From: Pseudomonadota bacterium
GTDB lineage: Bacteria; Pseudomonadota; Alphaproteobacteria; JAKJEU01
Length of the DNA: 9,530 bases
Assembly (NCBI GenBank): GCA_022705265.1
Contig: JAKJEU010000045.1
Coordinates: 1-9,530 of the forward strand
Direction of reading: 5' to 3'
Shown here: piece after piece, positions 6,511 through 9,530 of the stretch
Layout of the letters: the number at the start of each line of letters is the position of its first letter
Numbering within the stretch: position 1 is the first letter of the stretch
Notes under the pieces: generated by a model
What the model saw: the letters and a program-made list of their open reading frames with translations, nothing else
What the model was told of the DNA's origin: nothing
Database searches by the model: none
Program-made: the position numbers and the translations under genes

Positions 6511-8883
6511 ATGGACTTTTTTGTGAAAAATATTATGGATATGTCATATTATCCTTGTGTTTTGATTAATAGAAGCGAATATAAATTTGTTTCTTATAAT
6601 GATGCTTTTTATAAAAAATTTGGCACAGAAAAAGATTTAAACGATTTCTTTTTAAATATAAAATCAGTTCATCAAAAAATCGAAACTATGATTGAAAAGA
6701 AGTTTCAGGATTTTGAGAAAGTATTTTCTTTTAATTCAGAAGGATATTTTGCAAAAATTTTATATGTTGATAATGAAAAAGTTTTGCTTTCCGTGAAAAA
6801 AGGTGAACAAAAGCGTTGGTTTTTTGATGTTGATACTATAAATGAGGCGTTTGATGTTTTTCCTTTTTTCATAATGTTTGAAGATGTAAATGGAAGGATT
6901 GTATCTTGTAATCAAAAGGCTTGTGAGCTTTTGAACGAAAGTAAAGAAGAGTTAATGGGTAAGCTTAAAAAAAATGTTGCTTTTTATAAGCGATATAAAC
7001 TTCAAAACCAAATTGATAAAATGGGACGGTTTGTTTTAAATTCCAAAAAGGGCTGTGTAAAAGATGTTGTTTATGAAAAAGATGGAGAAAAAAATTATCT
7101 GACCCTTGCAAAAGAGCCTATTATTGATGAAAATGGTAAAGTCTTAGGTATTTTTACAATCGGAAAAGAAATAGGCGATATTATAAAATTGGAAAAAAGC
7201 CTTATATATCGTGATAACATTTTAAAAGCGACGGCTAAGGTTGCTGAAATGCTTATTTCTAATGTTTCTGATTTTGATAAAGTTATGAATGATGTGCTTG
7301 GAATAATGGGTGGCGCAAGTGAAGTAGACAGAGTTTATGTGTGGCATGTCCATGACAGCCCTTATCCATATGATGAAAGACTTTATACCTCGCAACTTTA
7401 TGAATGGTCTTTTGGTGCGGAACCTCAGCAAGACAAGGATATCGTAAAAAATCAAATTATGCCTTGGGCTGAGCTTTTTGTTGAAGGAAAATGCGTAAAT
7501 AATCTTGTTTCAAATTTGTCAGAAGATGAAAGAGTGGTTTTAGAACCACAAGGAATTATATCTATATTGGTTGCTCCAATAACATTAAGAGGCGAACTTT
7601 GGGGTTTTATTGGCTTTGACGATTGTCGTTCTAAAAGAATATGGTCAGAATCAGAAGAAAGAATTTTAAGAGCAGCAGGAAATATCATCGGTTCAGCAAT
7701 AAGTAGACGGAGAATGCATGAAGCGTTGATTGTATCAGAGCAAAGATATAAAAATGTAGAAGAGGCAACGGGTGAGATTTTATGGTCAATTAACAGCCGT
7801 TTAAAATTTGATTATGTTGCAAACCGCGTCCGAGATGTATTGGGTTATCATCCTTTGGAAATTATTGGTACTTATTGGAAAAATTATTTTATTGGTGATT
7901 TCGATTTTAAAAATTTGCTTTCAAATACTGATAATGTTTTACGCAATGTTGAGTTAAAAGCAGTATGTAAAGATGGCTCTTATAGATGGCTTCGTTCTGC
8001 GTTAAAGGTTTTTTTGGACGACAAAGGAAAGCTTTTAAAAATAATTGGTTCAAGTCTTGATATTACCGAAATAAAAGTCAAAGAAAATGAAATAAAAAAA
8101 GCAAATAAAGCATTCGAAGATGCAAATAGAAGTTTGGAAAATGCTTTGGATATCGCAAATAATCTGGCCTTAGAAGCAAATAGGGCAAATAAAATAAAAA
8201 GTGATTTTTTGGCAAATATGAGTCATGAAATAAGAACGCCTATGAATGCGATTGTTGGCATGACATATTTGACTTTGCAAACTTCGTTGGATGAAAAACA
8301 AAAAGATTATTTAAAATCAATTGAATATGCTTCAAATACTTTGCTTAAAATTATAAATGATATACTTGATTTTTCATCAATTGAAAAAGGTAATTTCAAA
8401 ATTAATGATGAGGTTTTTACAATTAAAAAACTGGTATCAAATTTTGAAAGTATAGTAAAGCATAGAGCCGAGGATAAAGGAATTAAATTAGTAATTAATA
8501 TATCCTCAGACATTCCAAAAAAGCTTGTGGGAGATTTTTTAAGAATTAACCAAGTTTTGATAAATCTTGCAACGAATTCGATTAAATTTACTGAAAAAGG
8601 TGAGGTAGGGATTAGTATTTCAAAAGAAAAAGAAGATAACGAAAATGTGATTTTAAAATTTTCGGTAAAGGATACAGGAATAGGAATAAGTGAGAATAAA
8701 AAAGACCTGTTGTTCAATGTTTTTTCACAAGGAGATAATTCTATTACGAAAAAACATGAAGGAACAGGTCTTGGTCTTGCTTTGTGTAAAAATTTGGTCG
8801 AACTTATGGGTGGTAAAATCTGGTGTGATAGTGAATTTAATAAAGGTTCGACATTTTATTTTACAGTAAAATTAAAAAAATAG
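6511..8883 (+). CDS. Soluble sensor histidine kinase, PAS-PAS-GAF-PAS-HisKA-HATPase
   Basis: This is a 790-residue protein without membrane segments, so it should sense a cytoplasmic signal. Domains in order: a divergent PAS-like region (about 10-95), PAS (about 108-222), GAF (about 236-400), PAS with PAC (about 412-523, containing YRWLRSALKVF), a helical coiled linker (about 523-565), the HisKA dimerisation domain and the ATPase domain (about 675-788). The H-box FLANMSHEIRTPMN has phosphoacceptor His572. The ATPase carries an N-box with Asn689 (INLATNSIKF), a G1 box DTGIGI from Asp721 and a G2 box EGTGLGLAL (750-758). The H-box and ATPase resemble hybrid kinases, yet the protein ends just after the ATPase with no receiver domain, and no response regulator is in the window. 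The RBS before ATG 6511 is weak; ATG 6535 is an alternative start. The signal is unknown. Confidence 0.93.
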   Translation: MDFFVKNIMDMSYYPCVLINRSEYKFVSYNDAFYKKFGTEKDLNDFFLNIKSVHQKIETMIEKKFQDFEKVFSFNSEGYFAKILYVDNEKVLLSVKKGEQKRWFFDVDTINEAFDVFPFFIMFEDVNGRIVSCNQKACELLNESKEELMGKLKKNVAFYKRYKLQNQIDKMGRFVLNSKKGCVKDVVYEKDGEKNYLTLAKEPIIDENGKVLGIFTIGKEIGDIIKLEKSLIYRDNILKATAKVAEMLISNVSDFDKVMNDVLGIMGGASEVDRVYVWHVHDSPYPYDERLYTSQLYEWSFGAEPQQDKDIVKNQIMPWAELFVEGKCVNNLVSNLSEDERVVLEPQGIISILVAPITLRGELWGFIGFDDCRSKRIWSESEERILRAAGNIIGSAISRRRMHEALIVSEQRYKNVEEATGEILWSINSRLKFDYVANRVRDVLGYHPLEIIGTYWKNYFIGDFDFKNLLSNTDNVLRNVELKAVCKDGSYRWLRSALKVFLDDKGKLLKIIGSSLDITEIKVKENEIKKANKAFEDANRSLENALDIANNLALEANRANKIKSDFLANMSHEIRTPMNAIVGMTYLTLQTSLDEKQKDYLKSIEYASNTLLKIINDILDFSSIEKGNFKINDEVFTIKKLVSNFESIVKHRAEDKGIKLVINISSDIPKKLVGDFLRINQVLINLATNSIKFTEKGEVGISISKEKEDNENVILKFSVKDTGIGISENKKDLLFNVFSQGDNSITKKHEGTGLGLALCKNLVELMGGKIWCDSEFNKGSTFYFTVKLKK

Positions 8884-8895
8884 ATTATTTTTTAA
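8872..8895. terminator. AT-only inverted repeat across the two convergent stop codons
   Basis: TTAAAAAAATA (8872-8882) faces TATTTTTTAA (8886-8895) across a 3-bp centre, with one A unpaired. Each strand ends the hairpin with a U-rich run, so it could act as a weak two-way terminator. It has no G-C pairs and overlaps both coding ends, so it may simply reflect lysine codons and AT bias. Confidence 0.3.
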
Positions 8896-9481
8896 GTTCT
8901 TCTAAACCTTTTGAAAAGCCTTTAAAAGATACAGGAAGGTTGATTTGTTTTTTATCACCAGTTAAAAATGCAACAATTCCGTTTTCTTTATTTTTTACAT
9001 AATCAATTAAATCATCTTCGAAAATGACATCGCTTATGCAACCGTTTTTATCGCACATGATATAAGGTATTTTTGTAATTTCTTTTTCATCAATTTTAAT
9101 GCCAAATCCAGCTGGCAAATAAACACCAAGAGGGAAGATCAATTTTGCGTGTACTTTTTTGTTTGCTTTGTCATAAATAAAGCTGAATTGTAAAATTCTT
9201 GCATTATTTTGTTCTTTTAAATTCAAAGTTTGAACAAGTTCTTTACCAATTATTTCATTTGTTTCTTCGTTTTTTATTTTAACTAATTGCCAATTTTCAA
9301 AAGTATCTTGTTCAATTTTAGCCTTTATTTGTTTATTTTGGTTTACCATTTCATTCTCCGTGCTTTTTTCATTATTTATAATTTCTTTTTCATCATTACT
9401 TTTGTTAAAAAGTAAAAAAGTTCCAAAAGATAAAGAAATAATTGTAATAATTGAAATTATAATAATAAATTTATTTTTCAT
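8885..9481 (-). CDS. IalB-family (invasion-associated locus B) envelope protein
   Basis: The protein has 198 residues. A hydrophobic N-terminal segment (about 4-26) after two Lys residues is a signal anchor or signal peptide. A charged Asn/Glu/Lys linker follows (about 28-58), then an IalB-like domain: FENWQLV (61-67), LIFPLGVYLPAGFGIKID (114-131), CDKNGC (143-148) and NLPVSFKGFSKGLEEL (181-196). The PLG-LP-G-ID, Cys-x4-Cys and LPVS-KGF elements are the typical IalB order. IalB is named for a Bartonella locus linked to red-cell invasion, but the family is common in free-living alphaproteobacteria, so no virulence role follows. The usual Cys pair near FGDW is absent, while the second pair (Cys143, Cys148) remains. 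The gene runs opposite to the kinase, with one base between stops. Confidence 0.85.
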   Translation of the reverse strand: MKNKFIIIISIITIISLSFGTFLLFNKSNDEKEIINNEKSTENEMVNQNKQIKAKIEQDTFENWQLVKIKNEETNEIIGKELVQTLNLKEQNNARILQFSFIYDKANKKVHAKLIFPLGVYLPAGFGIKIDEKEITKIPYIMCDKNGCISDVIFEDDLIDYVKNKENGIVAFLTGDKKQINLPVSFKGFSKGLEELKK

Positions 9482-9489
9482 AAATTAGT

Positions 9490-9494
9490 TCCTT
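9490..9494 (-). promoter_or_regulatory. Ribosome binding site of the IalB-family gene
   Basis: On the minus strand AAGGA lies 8 bp before the ATG whose first base is 9481, a good match and spacing that supports this start. The remaining bases to the window edge show no convincing complete promoter. Confidence 0.65.
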
Positions 9495-9530
9495 TTATAA
9501 AATCTCAAATAAAAAGGGAGCTTAAAGTCA

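Noticed and set aside
7222..8717. Minus-strand ORFs inside the histidine kinase gene
   Set aside because: They are opposite clearly conserved GAF, HisKA and ATPase coding sequence and have no recognisable domains.
1..9530. Insertion sequence, prophage, CRISPR array, tRNA or rRNA
   Set aside because: I found no transposase or integrase, no regularly spaced direct repeats, no terminal inverted repeats with target duplications, and no cloverleaf or rRNA-like sequence.

Overview
The window comes from a strongly AT-rich bacterial genome. Three genes point to an alphaproteobacterium: a VirD4-type coupling ATPase of a type IV secretion system (T4SS), a DUF2125-like periplasmic protein and an IalB-family protein; the last two families are mostly alphaproteobacterial. 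A host- or gut-associated low-GC lineage (Rickettsiales, Holosporales or a gut Rhodospirillales-like group) fits, but genus and species cannot be read from this sequence. The standard genetic code fits: TGG encodes Trp and the genes end in TAA or TAG.

Layout. Positions 1-953 hold the 3' part of a membrane-anchored, highly charged protein whose start lies upstream of the window. A 320-bp AT-rich gap follows, with two TATAAT hexamers and one doubtful 22-codon ORF. From 1274 to 6417 there is a tight same-strand run of five genes with junctions of 24, -1, 3 and 18 nt: virD4; a 321-aa protein with a colicin/HNH-like nuclease motif; a SUKH (SMI1/KNR4, YrhA-like) protein; a DUF2125-like protein; and a histidine phosphatase. 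A 93-bp gap with a perfect 17-bp palindrome and a weak promoter candidate precedes a soluble PAS-PAS-GAF-PAS histidine kinase (6511-8883). A convergent IalB-family gene (9481-8885, minus strand) ends one base away from the kinase stop.

Main idea. SUKH proteins are known immunity proteins of polymorphic nuclease toxins, and HNH nucleases are among their commonest partners. Here a nuclease-like gene and a SUKH gene overlap by one base and sit directly behind the T4SS substrate receptor. The simplest reading is a T4SS-delivered antibacterial effector and immunity pair co-transcribed with its coupling protein. The toxin candidate has a disordered, charged N-terminal third, a central HNH-like core and a C-terminal tail with several basic residues. 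Its core has an unusual feature: the position of the usual general-base histidine appears to be leucine. It could therefore be an altered nuclease, an inactivated toxin or a non-enzymatic relative. The DUF2125-like and phosphatase genes appear to be housekeeping neighbours carried on the same transcript. The kinase and IalB genes look like separate units.
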